Source of the DNA: Acidaminococcales bacterium
GTDB taxonomy: Bacteria; Bacillota; Negativicutes; Acidaminococcales; JAISLQ01
Direction of reading: 5' to 3'
DNA: 16,043 bases
NCBI GenBank assembly: GCA_031275255.1
Contig: JAISPA010000034.1
Location: 1 to 16,043 of the forward strand
Shown: positions 1-6,633 of the stretch, in pieces
Layout of the letters: the number at the start of each line of letters is the position of its first letter
How positions within the stretch are numbered: position 1 is the stretch's first letter
Notes under the pieces: generated by a model
Database searches by the model: none
Told to the model about the DNA's origin: nothing
What the model saw: only the letters and a program-made list of their open reading frames with translations
Translations under genes and position numbers: made by a program

Positions 1-1
1 C

Positions 2-1876
2 CTGTTCATCCAAAGGGTAAACGGCGTGGGGCACTACACGGTGGCCAGAGTTCGGGCGGCCACCGCCGCCCAGGTGAACGTCTACGTGGACGGCGTGTTG
101 ATGAACCTCAACGGCGATGCGGCGGTCAACCTCTCCACCATCCCGGTGGAGAATGTGGAGCGGGTGGAAGTGTACCGGGGCTACGTCCCGGCTCGCTTTT
201 CCGGCTCGCCCATCGGCGGGGTGATCAATATTGTAACCAAGAAGCCGTCCAAACCCGGCTGGTACATCTCGGAGGGCTTCCGCTCCTACGGCGGCTACCG
301 GGGCAGTTACGAATACACCACCCCTCTCGGTCAAGGGACGCTGCTGCTCGGCTACAACCGCGAAGTCTGGACCGGCGACTTCCCGATGTGGGTAAGACAG
401 GGCGGCTATACCAGAGAACGCGTTCTTGACGCGCCCGGCAACAACTACCGCAACAGCGACGTTCTGGTCAAATGGCAGGACGAAAACTGGACGGTCAAAT
501 TCGCCTGGAAAAAGAACTGGGAATACCTGCCGTGGGCTTTAGGAAGAGATTTGCCGGAGACTGTGATAGACGCCTACGCGACCGGCGAGCGCAACCGGCA
601 GCTGCAGGTTACGCAGACCGAACTGCAGATCGGGCGGCGGGACACGGTGGGCGGCCTCGACTGGGGTTGGAAAGCCTATTACCTCAACTCGGAGAAACGC
701 GCCCGCTACCCATGGCTGATGTCTAATCCTCCCGGCATGCCCATATTCCCCGGCGAACAGTGGAGCGACTACGACTCCAAGAAATGGGGTCTCAACCTCA
801 ACGGCGCCATGAAAATGGGCGAAAACCACTTGGTGGAAATGAATTTCGACTACAGCCGCGAATCCATGGACGCCAACGGCAGCGACTGGGACTGGTGGGA
901 TCAAAACTCTTACTACGCCCAGGCCCAGGGCAGGAAGTACCTGCGCAACTACAACATCAAAGAATACCACCTGTCCCTGCAGGACACCGTCAAGCTCAAC
1001 AGTGCCGGCGACTTCAAGCTGACCCTCATGCTCAAGGCCGACAAGGTGGACATGGGCGCGGGACTGGATGCAAGACTGAAGGACGACCTCCGCTGGATGT
1101 ATTCGGGCGGCATGGGACTAAGAAAAGACTTCGGCGACGCCTGGACGCTGAAAACCACCTGGGGCACCTACAACCGCCACCCCAACTTCTACGAGATTTT
1201 CGGCGACGGGGCGAACATAAAGCCCAATACCGACGTAAACAACGCCTGGGGCAGAGGGAAAGCCAGCACCTGGGAAACCGGCACGCAGTTTGACTTCAGC
1301 GTCAACTGGAAAGGCCAGACGCTTGGGGCCAAGGCCAACGTCATACTCACCTGGTTCCGGCGCGAAGCGGAAAACGAACTGTTCCTGTATGTACCACCGA
1401 TGCAGGGCGCCATGGCTACCTACCTGCCCATACTCGGCAGCAAGGCGCACGGCGTGGAACTGGGGACAAACCTCAACTGGAAGCGGGTCAACCTGAATCT
1501 GGCCGCGACCAGGACGACGGCGCGCTACCACAACTCGGCGCTCAACAATAACCTCCGCAAGACCTTTACCCCTGAGTGGGTGGTGAGTGCGCGGCTGGAC
1601 TATACTTTGCCGGGCGACAAGCTCAACCTGTTCGCCGAATACTACTATGTGGGCGAGCAGATAGTATATCCGGGTACCATGCTTGACGCTATCGGCACGA
1701 TAAACCTCGGCGCGAAATACTCTTTCGGTAAAGGCTTCAAGTTCAGCCTCGGCGTCAACGACGTCTTGAACAAAGGCTATGAGCAACGTGTGCGATGGAG
1801 CGACGGCTACAAATTTAATTCACCATATGCATTGCCAGGCCGCATATACTACGCGACGCTGGAGTATAAGTTTTAG
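2..1876 (+). CDS. TonB-dependent outer-membrane receptor, 5' end missing
   Basis: This is an outer-membrane active transporter that imports a ligand (siderophore, cobalamin, metal chelate or similar) using energy passed from TonB-ExbBD. The frame is open to the left edge, so the signal peptide, TonB box and first part of the plug lie outside the window; the GTG at 26 is internal, not the start. The visible N-terminal part is the end of the plug domain, with the typical sequences VNVYVDGV, ENVERVEVYRG and GGVINIVTKK (about positions 80-240). The rest is a beta-barrel rich in Trp, Tyr and alternating residues. It ends in LEYKF, a terminal Phe as expected for a protein assembled by the Bam complex. 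About 624 residues are visible, as expected for a 650-750-residue receptor. The substrate cannot be told from sequence. The next gene follows after 27 bases in the same frame and is probably co-transcribed. Confidence 0.93.
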   Translation: MFIQRVNGVGHYTVARVRAATAAQVNVYVDGVLMNLNGDAAVNLSTIPVENVERVEVYRGYVPARFSGSPIGGVINIVTKKPSKPGWYISEGFRSYGGYRGSYEYTTPLGQGTLLLGYNREVWTGDFPMWVRQGGYTRERVLDAPGNNYRNSDVLVKWQDENWTVKFAWKKNWEYLPWALGRDLPETVIDAYATGERNRQLQVTQTELQIGRRDTVGGLDWGWKAYYLNSEKRARYPWLMSNPPGMPIFPGEQWSDYDSKKWGLNLNGAMKMGENHLVEMNFDYSRESMDANGSDWDWWDQNSYYAQAQGRKYLRNYNIKEYHLSLQDTVKLNSAGDFKLTLMLKADKVDMGAGLDARLKDDLRWMYSGGMGLRKDFGDAWTLKTTWGTYNRHPNFYEIFGDGANIKPNTDVNNAWGRGKASTWETGTQFDFSVNWKGQTLGAKANVILTWFRREAENELFLYVPPMQGAMATYLPILGSKAHGVELGTNLNWKRVNLNLAATRTTARYHNSALNNNLRKTFTPEWVVSARLDYTLPGDKLNLFAEYYYVGEQIVYPGTMLDAIGTINLGAKYSFGKGFKFSLGVNDVLNKGYEQRVRWSDGYKFNSPYALPGRIYYATLEYKF

Positions 1877-1903
1877 ATTTTAAAAAGAAATGGATTAAAT
1901 ACA

Positions 1904-3307
1904 ATGGCTATTAGTTTTACAAAATTGGCTTATGGAAATAGCAACGATAATTATGCAAATGGGGTAATTGACCAGATCAGCGACAACGCCGCATCCCCGA
2001 CCATTGACTTGGCGGTGGTAACCGGCCTGCCCTTTGACCCTCAAAACCCAGAGCCGCTCGGCGGTGATCCAAGGGTACTCGGCTTTACCGACGGCTCCGG
2101 CAACGAGCGGGCTTTGGTAATCAACTACAACTACAGCGGTTGGGATCCCGGCACGGCGGAATTTGGCATCTTCGATCCCTCGACCACTCCTTGGACATCC
2201 GTCGCTGTCAGGACCAACACCCAATGGTCGAAACTCACCAATCCTTACGGCATCGCCCGTCTCGACAACGCGAACATGTTTGTGGCGGACTATGACGGCG
2301 GACTGATCGACAAAATCACCTTGACCAATTACGCGGAAGTGCTGACCGGCGGCAACGCTTTTTACACCTTCCCGGTCGTTTCCGGCAACACTGCTCACTG
2401 TGCCGGTATCGGGGTGTACGATGGTAAAATCGTCGCCCTCTTTAACCAGGGTCAGGGCTACAGTTCCTACATTGCCTCCACCTTGGCGATCATCAACCCG
2501 AGCGACGGCAGCGCAGTTTACCTTGGACCGACCAGCAATAACCCCAACGCGTCCGGCCTCGGGGCAAACGCCTTAGGGCTGACCGTTGACGGCGGCTACG
2601 CCTATGTGTCAAGCTACGGCGGCCCGCAGCAGGGCGGCGGCAATGCAGCTTCCAAAGTGGAAGCGGTAAACCTCAGCAATTTGACCATTGTCGGGACAAC
2701 CAGTTCCTCGGCTGGAGACTTGGGCGACTTTGTCAGCACAGCGGTCAACGGGACGGACGCCTATGTCCTGCGCGCCAGTTATACCGCATCTTATGACCAA
2801 TATGATTACAAAATTTACAAAACAACCACAGCCGATTTACAGGCAGGAACAGTTGATTTGACGGATTATTTTTTGCTTGGACAGGAACCGCCCAACGCCG
2901 GCGACGAAAGTTACCCGGGCGTAACCTGGCTGCTGGCCTATGCCAACGGCCGCCTGTGGGCGGTGCTGGGCGACCGCATAGCGGGCATCGACCCCGCGAC
3001 TCCCGGCATAGACTGGCAGCGAGTCGCCTACACCGACACCTCGACCACGCCGGCTACGGCGAACACGCTCGGCTACTACTCTACCCAGACGCCCCCCATT
3101 GCCGACCACATCAACACCGCCGCCGTCGTGCAGACCAACGTGCCCGCGCCGACAGTAACCCGCGGCGTTACCAGAGGCGCTCCCGCCGCTCCGTCTTACA
3201 GCGTGAGCAACCGCGGCGCGCAGCACCCGGCCTTTATCTCCCGCACGCCGGAAGCGCTTGCCCTGCGCAAGAAACTCATTGAGGAATGGAAAAAGAACAA
3301 GAAATAA
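1904..3307 (+). CDS. Predicted beta-propeller protein of unknown function, partner of the receptor
   Basis: I do not recognise a named family for this 467-residue protein. It shows about five blade-like repeats, each pairing a 'G(I/L)..(D/N)G' turn with beta-strands and a 'V.A.N' or 'I.NPSDG' strand: about residues 112-137, 168-208, 221-265, 275-309 and 340-371. This suggests a beta-propeller of the YncE or NHL kind. It is rich in Asn, Gly, Thr and Tyr and has one Cys (about 166), as in exported proteins, but no signal peptide or membrane segment is visible. The C-terminus is a Pro/Thr/Ala-rich linker (about 410-435) followed by a short basic helix ending KKNKK. ATG 1904 is the only usable start, because no start codon lies between it and the receptor stop at 1874-1876. 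Its ribosome binding site is poor, unlike most genes here. The first ~70 bases are much more AT-rich than the rest. Its position suggests a role with the receptor's ligand, which is inference. Confidence 0.8.
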   Translation: MAISFTKLAYGNSNDNYANGVIDQISDNAASPTIDLAVVTGLPFDPQNPEPLGGDPRVLGFTDGSGNERALVINYNYSGWDPGTAEFGIFDPSTTPWTSVAVRTNTQWSKLTNPYGIARLDNANMFVADYDGGLIDKITLTNYAEVLTGGNAFYTFPVVSGNTAHCAGIGVYDGKIVALFNQGQGYSSYIASTLAIINPSDGSAVYLGPTSNNPNASGLGANALGLTVDGGYAYVSSYGGPQQGGGNAASKVEAVNLSNLTIVGTTSSSAGDLGDFVSTAVNGTDAYVLRASYTASYDQYDYKIYKTTTADLQAGTVDLTDYFLLGQEPPNAGDESYPGVTWLLAYANGRLWAVLGDRIAGIDPATPGIDWQRVAYTDTSTTPATANTLGYYSTQTPPIADHINTAAVVQTNVPAPTVTRGVTRGAPAAPSYSVSNRGAQHPAFISRTPEALALRKKLIEEWKKNKK

Positions 3308-3351
3308 GGCGGCCCCCAAAGACCACCCACGCCGGTAGGCGCGCGTAATCG

Positions 3352-3402
3352 CGCCCTTGCGCGCGGCGGGCTTTTGCGGCCCGCCGCGCGTCGGCGTTTT
3401 TT
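3352..3402 (+). terminator. Rho-independent terminator of the receptor/propeller operon
   Basis: An 11-bp GC-rich stem (3360-3370 pairing with 3380-3390, CGCGCGGCGGG with its complement) has a 9-base loop. The stem can be extended by CGCC 3352-3355 with GGCG 3393-3396, which brings it directly against six Ts at 3397-3402. It starts about 45 bases after the propeller stop codon. Confidence 0.85.
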
Positions 3403-3534
3403 CCGGGCCGGCCGGAAAGGGCGGGATGCTGCGTTTTCCTTCTTTTTCCGGTTTTCCCGGCTGCGGCTGTTTTCGATTTCCCGCCGTGCCTCTGGCTCGC
3501 GGCGCGCCGTCTCCTTCCCCCCGTCGTTGCGCTA

Positions 3535-3593
3535 AATACATAGTTGCGACTGGAATTCGTTTACTATGGCGAATATAGTTCATAACCAATTGC
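3535..3593 (+). repeat. 'T' repeat, forward copy
   Basis: This copy runs from AATACATAGTTGCGACTGG to CATAACCAATTGC. A second, diverged forward copy follows at 3603-3656 (ending CATGGCCAATTGC), a truncated forward copy at 3964-3990, and reverse copies at 4017-4080 and 5391-5457. The conserved parts are a CATAGTT start, GAATTCGTTTAC or GATTCGTTTACC in the middle, and (G)AA(C)ATAGTTCAT before CCAATTGC at the end. I do not recognise it as a named family. Confidence 0.75.
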
Positions 3594-3652
3594 TATGAAC
3601 CTGCAGCTGCGACCGTGATGCGTTTATCGTTGTGAACATAGTTCATGGCCAA

Positions 3653-3733
3653 TTGCGATGAGCGAAGCGACGCGACAATCCAGAAAAACATGGCAAAGCA
3701 TGGATTGCTTCCCGCCGCGCCTTTGGCTCGCGG
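3653..3733 (+). repeat. Hairpin repeat, copy 1
   Basis: The unit begins TTGCGATGAGCGAAGCGACG and has inner arms around CAATCCA and TGGATTG separated by about 15 bases, then a GC-rich tail ending GGCTCGCGG. It is the same unit as at 3756-3848. It resembles the dispersed palindromic elements built on 'TTGCGAG..GCGAAGC..CAATCCAG' that occur in many bacterial genomes; that resemblance is from memory of such repeats. Confidence 0.75.
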
Positions 3734-3755
3734 CTCGCCGTCTCCTTCCCCGTCT

Positions 3756-3848
3756 TTGCGAGGAGCGAAGCGACGCGGCAATCCAGAAAAATACGTCCAA
3801 AGCTGGATTGCTTCCCGCCGCGCCTCTGGCTCGCGGTCGCAATGACGG
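3756..3848 (+). repeat. Hairpin repeat, copy 2 (most complete)
   Basis: It begins TTGCGAGGAGCGAAGCGACG and ends TCGCAATGACGG, so the outer ends (TTGCGA and TCGCAA) are inverted. The inner arms CAATCCAG (3779-3786) and CTGGATTG (3803-3810) are perfect inverted copies around a 16-base loop. This arrangement would fold into a long stem in DNA or RNA. Confidence 0.8.
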
Positions 3849-3993
3849 AGAGAAAAAAGGCCGCAACGGCAGCGAGAAAGACGCAATTGGCCGGGTGGAT
3901 AACTGTGTACTGCCGCCGCGTCTATAGGTGGCGACGCGTCGTCGTTCTTCCCCCGTCGTTGCTCCAATACATAGTTGCGACTGGAATTCGTAA

Positions 3994-4080
3994 CAATGAC
4001 GGCAAGAAAAAAGGCCGCGATTGGTCATGAACATAGTTCACCACGGTAAACGAATCCCGGACGCGGCTATGAATTCATAG
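3994..4080 (-). repeat. Composite repeat, left flank of the CHAT gene
   Basis: The unit opens with AATGACGGCAAGAAAAAAGG, then GCCGCGATTGG, then a reverse-oriented T repeat containing CGGTAAACGAATCCCG, and ends in the perfect 14-base palindrome CTATGAATTCATAG (4067-4080). The same unit lies at 5374-5457 in the same orientation beyond the CHAT gene, so the two are direct repeats bracketing that gene. Confidence 0.8.
4067..4080. promoter_or_regulatory. 14-base perfect palindrome upstream of the CHAT gene
   Basis: CTATGAATTCATAG is its own reverse complement and ends 63 bases before the CHAT ribosome binding site. The matching place in the downstream repeat copy is also palindromic (CTATG and CATAG around three bases). 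It could be an operator, or simply the end of the repeat element. I see no convincing -35/-10 pair beside it. Confidence 0.35.
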
Positions 4081-4144
4081 CATGACGGAACCGAAGTGTT
4101 TCACCCGCGACGGCGTAACCACAGGCGCGGGCGGCACTACATCA

Positions 4145-4152
4145 AAGGAGGG
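4145..4152 (+). promoter_or_regulatory. Strong ribosome binding site of the CHAT gene
   Basis: The sequence AAAGGAGGG, about 8-9 bases before ATG 4161, is a near-perfect match to the 16S rRNA 3' end. It fixes the start and argues that the gene is expressed despite its repeat-filled surroundings. Confidence 0.85.
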
Positions 4153-4160
4153 AAACAAAA

Positions 4161-5225
4161 ATGACGGCAGCTAACGACAACGCCGATCTTAGGGCAAGCC
4201 TCTTGAAAAACAAAGAAGAGACCGCCCGCCTGCAAGCGGACAAAGCCGACGCCCTGCAGGATGTGGCGGTATACAACAAGGCGCTGGCCAAGGCCAGAAA
4301 GCAAAAAGCGGAAGGAAAAACTGAGGATGACGCTTCGCCGCCGCTTGACGTGGAAGCGGCTAAAAGTCATATCAGGAAAAGCGCGCAAAAAGCCATAGAC
4401 CTGGCGGCATCCATTGCGCAGCTGGAGAAGGACGCCGCGCGGCTGGAACTGGAGCTTTGCGCGGACAGCCAGCCCAAGCCGGGGGAGAAAAGCCCAGGCG
4501 CTCCGGCAGAAGCTGCGAAACCGGCCGCACAGGCGGCAGACCCGCAGACCGCCGCGCAATCTATTGCCCCGGCACAAGCGTCGGGGGTCGGCGCGCAAAA
4601 CAGCCCGCAAGTTCCAGGCTCGGCCCCGGAGCGGGTAACCGTGCTGTTTCTGGCGGCCAACGCCCTAAAGAACCAGATGCTCGACATAGACGCCGAGGCC
4701 CGTGCTATACAGGAGAACATTACCAAGTCTGCGCACCGCGACTGTATAAACTTCGTTACCCGCTGGGCGACCCATCCGCTCGACATATTGCAGGCCATCA
4801 ACGAAACCAGCCCGCGCCTGGTGCATTTCAGCGGGCACGGCTCGGAAAACGACGAACTGATTTTGCAGGGGGACGACGGCCAGCCGAAAAGGGTGAGCCT
4901 GTCGGCCATAGTGGAGGTGATGATGAGCGCCGCCGACGTCATAAGGATGGTGTTCTTCAATGTTTGTTTCTCCGACGACGAGGCGAAAGCGGTGGTCAGG
5001 TACGTGGACGCGGCCATAGGCATGAAGACGGCGATCGGGGACGAGGCGGCGCGGGTGTTCGCGGCGCAGTTTTATTCGGCGGCGGGGTTCGGCAAGTCCC
5101 TGAAAACTTCCTTCGAGCAGGCCAAAGCGGCGCTGATGCTGGAAGGGATAGCGGAGGAGAACACGCCGCTCCTGTTCGTCCGGGAGGGAATGGACCCGGC
5201 GCGGATGACGCTGGTGAAGGAGTAG
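4161..5225 (+). CDS. CHAT-domain (caspase-like) protease candidate with coiled-coil N-terminus
   Basis: This 354-residue protein has two parts. Residues 1-100 are charged, heptad-like helices (coiled coil), followed by an Ala/Pro-rich linker to about 156. Residues 157-343 look like a CHAT domain, the caspase-like cysteine peptidase fold: an opening strand VTVLFLAAN, then RWATHPLDILQAI, then LVHFSGHG with the presumed catalytic His226, then VFFNVCFS with the presumed catalytic Cys269, and a closing AIGDEAARVFAAQFY helix. Both dyad residues are present, so it should be active. Related CHAT proteins serve as proteases or signalling modules in bacterial conflict and antiviral systems, often triggered through an N-terminal adaptor region. 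No effector or substrate gene is adjacent. The start is well supported: AAAGGAGGG sits 9 bases before ATG 4161. Direct repeats flank the gene. The domain call is from motifs; the defence role is inference. Confidence 0.82.
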   Translation: MTAANDNADLRASLLKNKEETARLQADKADALQDVAVYNKALAKARKQKAEGKTEDDASPPLDVEAAKSHIRKSAQKAIDLAASIAQLEKDAARLELELCADSQPKPGEKSPGAPAEAAKPAAQAADPQTAAQSIAPAQASGVGAQNSPQVPGSAPERVTVLFLAANALKNQMLDIDAEARAIQENITKSAHRDCINFVTRWATHPLDILQAINETSPRLVHFSGHGSENDELILQGDDGQPKRVSLSAIVEVMMSAADVIRMVFFNVCFSDDEAKAVVRYVDAAIGMKTAIGDEAARVFAAQFYSAAGFGKSLKTSFEQAKAALMLEGIAEENTPLLFVREGMDPARMTLVKE

Positions 5226-5237
5226 GCACCTCCATAA

Positions 5238-5321
5238 TTGCGATGAGCCGCAGCGAGAGGCAATGCGACAATCCAGAAGTAATACGTCTAAGACTGGATT
5301 GCTTCGCCTGCGGCTCGCGAA
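5238..5321 (+). repeat. Hairpin repeat, copy 3
   Basis: It starts 13 bases after the CHAT stop codon. Two perfect inverted pairs are visible: GAGCCGCAG (5245-5253) with CTGCGGCTC, and CAATCCAG with CTGGATTG. The loop contains AATACGTCTAAGA, matching the AATACGTCCAAAG of copy 2. It may also act as a transcript-stabilising or terminating hairpin for the CHAT mRNA, though no T-tract follows. Confidence 0.75.
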
Positions 5322-5373
5322 GTCCAGGGATGGACGAGTACCGAACGCGCCACGGATGGCAAGCGTTTGGCCA

Positions 5374-5457
5374 AAGACGGCATAAAAAAAGGCCGCAATT
5401 GGCCATGAACTATGTTCACTACGGTAAACGAATCCCGATTGTAACTATGTATCATAG
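5374..5457 (-). repeat. Composite repeat, right flank of the CHAT gene
   Basis: The unit runs AGACGGCATAAAAAAAGG, CCGCAATTGGCCATGAAC, CGGTAAACGAATCCCG, then CTATGTATCATAG. It aligns almost without gaps to 3994-4080 in the same orientation. The intervening 1.3 kb holds the CHAT gene and hairpin copy 3. Confidence 0.8.
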
Positions 5458-5462
5458 CAAGG

Positions 5463-5495
5463 AAAAAACGCGGCGAGAGTCTATCCCTCACCGCG
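5463..5495 (-). terminator. Rho-independent terminator of the Rpn gene and its duplicated tail
   Basis: Read on the - strand, CGCGGTGAGG (5495-5486) pairs with CTCTCGCCGCG (5479-5469), allowing a G-U pair, and is followed directly by six Ts (5468-5463). It lies 18 bases past the stop of the 88-codon ORF. Confidence 0.8.
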
Positions 5496-5512
5496 TCCAA
5501 TGTCCGCCATGG

Positions 5513-5779
5513 TCATTTGCTTTCCTCAAGCATAGCGCGCAGCCGCGCGAGTTCCGCATCTTTTTGAGCAAGCGCGGCGTCCTTTTCCTTAAGCACGGCG
5601 TCCTTTTGAGCGAGCGCCGCTCGGTTCTCCGCGACGACGCCCTGCCACTTCGCGTCGTTTTCCTCTACCGCTTCGCGCCGGGCGTTAGCCAAAGCCGACG
5701 CCTCGTTGCGCCGCGCGTCGGAACGCATGCGCTCCAAGGGCCTGAATTCTTCCTCTGCCGTAACGCTAATGTCCGCCAT
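5513..5779 (-). pseudogene. Duplicated 3' tail of the Rpn gene as a separate 88-codon ORF
   Basis: The 88 residues from MADISVTAEEEF to RAMLEESK repeat the last 81 residues of the upstream Rpn protein, with the same LERMRSDARRNEASALAN and EENDAKWQGVV stretches. Three extra residues and some changes fall in the KEKD/QKDA coiled-coil repeats. It has no nuclease domain. ATG 5779 lies two bases after the stop of the Rpn gene, so it could be translated by coupling. The sequence around this start (ACCATGGCGGACATT) is found again just after its own stop (about 5499-5512), which shows the copy arose by tandem duplication of the gene end. It may be a remnant or may make a free coiled-coil peptide that binds the full-length protein. 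A longer frame extending upstream of 5779 only overlaps the Rpn gene and is not the start. Confidence 0.7.
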
Positions 5780-5781
5780 GG

Positions 5782-6633
5782 TTATTTGCTTTCTTTGAGC
5801 ATGGCGCGCAGCCGCGCAATCTCTGCGTCCTTTTCCGCGACGACGCCTTGCCACTTTACGTCCTTCTCTGCAAGCGCCGTGTCTTTTTCCTTAACAACGC
5901 CCTGCCACTTCGCGTCGTTTTCCTCTACCGCTTCGCGCCGGGCGTTAGCCAAAGCCGACGCCTCGTTGCGTCTCGCGTCGGAACGCATGCGCTCCAAGGT
6001 CCTGAATTCTTCCTCGGCCGTAACGCTGCGGTACGCCCCTATCGCCTGCTGCATAACCGGCACCTCCAATTCTTCTATTTGCCGCAATTCTTCCTCCGTG
6101 TCCGCGTCAAACAGTTTGAGCCAAAGCTCTAACGCGTTGTCTGCATTGACCTTTCCCGGCAGCTTCGGCAGTTCGTAATACTGCAGGGACATTCTGTCCG
6201 TCAGCAGTGTATGCCGCGTAACTTCAAGCGCCTGAAACTCGCTGCGATACTCCCGGCAGGCAAACATCCTGAACGCCACAATGCTTATGATAACAACCCG
6301 CGGGAGTTCAATGTAGGCGTCCCCCTCCCCGAGAGAGGTGGAATACTCACGCGCCCAATGAAAAAGGGTGCGCTCCGGGAAGTCGTTTTCGTCCCTGACC
6401 TGTATTTCCAAATCCACCCTTTGCCCGTCTACCGTCATATTGATGTCAAGACGGCAGAATTTGTCGCCGATCGCTTCCGGCGGCATTTCCGGGTTGGTTA
6501 TCGCAAATTTCCCGATGCTGCCGTATTGTACGCCGAGCAGTTCCGCGGCGAGCCTTTTCAGCAAATCGGGGTTTTTCACAAAAAGCATTTTAAACAGGGT
6601 ATCATTTTTAAATGTGTATTCAAGCTTTGCCAC
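5782..6633 (-). CDS. Rpn-family PD-(D/E)XK nuclease (transposase-like)
   Basis: This 283-residue protein belongs to the recombination-promoting nuclease / PD-(D/E)XK transposase family, which cuts DNA and is often linked with mobile or defence functions. It begins with the family's LFKMLFVKNPDLLKRLAAELLG helix. The nuclease core follows: Asp63 in RLDINMTVDG, then Glu76 and Gln78 in VDLEIQVRDE, the D...ExQ form of the PD-(D/E)XK motif. Residues 88-95 (RTLFHWARE) and 110-120 (LPRVVIISIVA) match the rest of the fold. From about 203 the protein is a charged coiled coil with KEKD and KWQGVV repeats. The start is GTG 6633, with AAAGGAGT 7 bases upstream. The 3' end has been duplicated downstream. 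The gene is convergent with the CHAT gene and divergent from the OmpH gene. Confidence 0.85.
   Translation of the reverse strand: MAKLEYTFKNDTLFKMLFVKNPDLLKRLAAELLGVQYGSIGKFAITNPEMPPEAIGDKFCRLDINMTVDGQRVDLEIQVRDENDFPERTLFHWAREYSTSLGEGDAYIELPRVVIISIVAFRMFACREYRSEFQALEVTRHTLLTDRMSLQYYELPKLPGKVNADNALELWLKLFDADTEEELRQIEELEVPVMQQAIGAYRSVTAEEEFRTLERMRSDARRNEASALANARREAVEENDAKWQGVVKEKDTALAEKDVKWQGVVAEKDAEIARLRAMLKESK

Larger units (their letters stand above)
3403..4140. repeat. Mosaic of short interspersed repeats, no gene seen
   Basis: These 738 bases hold no credible gene; short frames here are low-complexity and conflict with the repeats. I see at least three modules in a patchwork. The first is a GC-rich module (about 3479-3530, 3712-3755 and a shorter piece at 3811-3836) with the core CTCTGGCTCGCGG. 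The second is a hairpin module (3653-3733 and 3756-3848). The third is a module with the core ATAGTTGCGACTGGAATTCG (3535-3593, a diverged copy at 3603-3656, a truncated copy at 3964-3990, and a reverse copy at 4017-4080). A junction between the first and third modules occurs twice, at 3514-3560 and 3947-3990. This suggests block duplication or repeated insertion into existing repeats. Confidence 0.8.

Noticed and set aside
1118..1786. A 222-codon - strand frame inside the receptor gene
   Set aside because: The receptor frame carries plug and barrel features to the terminal Phe; this is its shadow.
2837..3589. A 250-codon - strand frame over the propeller gene's end and the terminator
   Set aside because: It crosses a strong terminator and repeats and is Arg/Gly-rich without recognisable domains.
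3593..4034. Short overlapping frames on both strands in the repeat mosaic
   Set aside because: They are translations of the repeats themselves; several overlap in different frames.
3535..4080. Possible CRISPR array
   Set aside because: Copies are unequal, in both orientations, internally palindromic and not separated by uniform spacers; no cas gene is present.
4457..6178. A 573-codon + strand frame across the CHAT gene, the repeats and the antisense of the Rpn gene
   Set aside because: It is Arg/Gly-rich nonsense over the CHAT part and the antisense of the Rpn coiled coil in the rest; it has no ribosome binding site and crosses the repeats. It is a by-product of GC-rich codon use.
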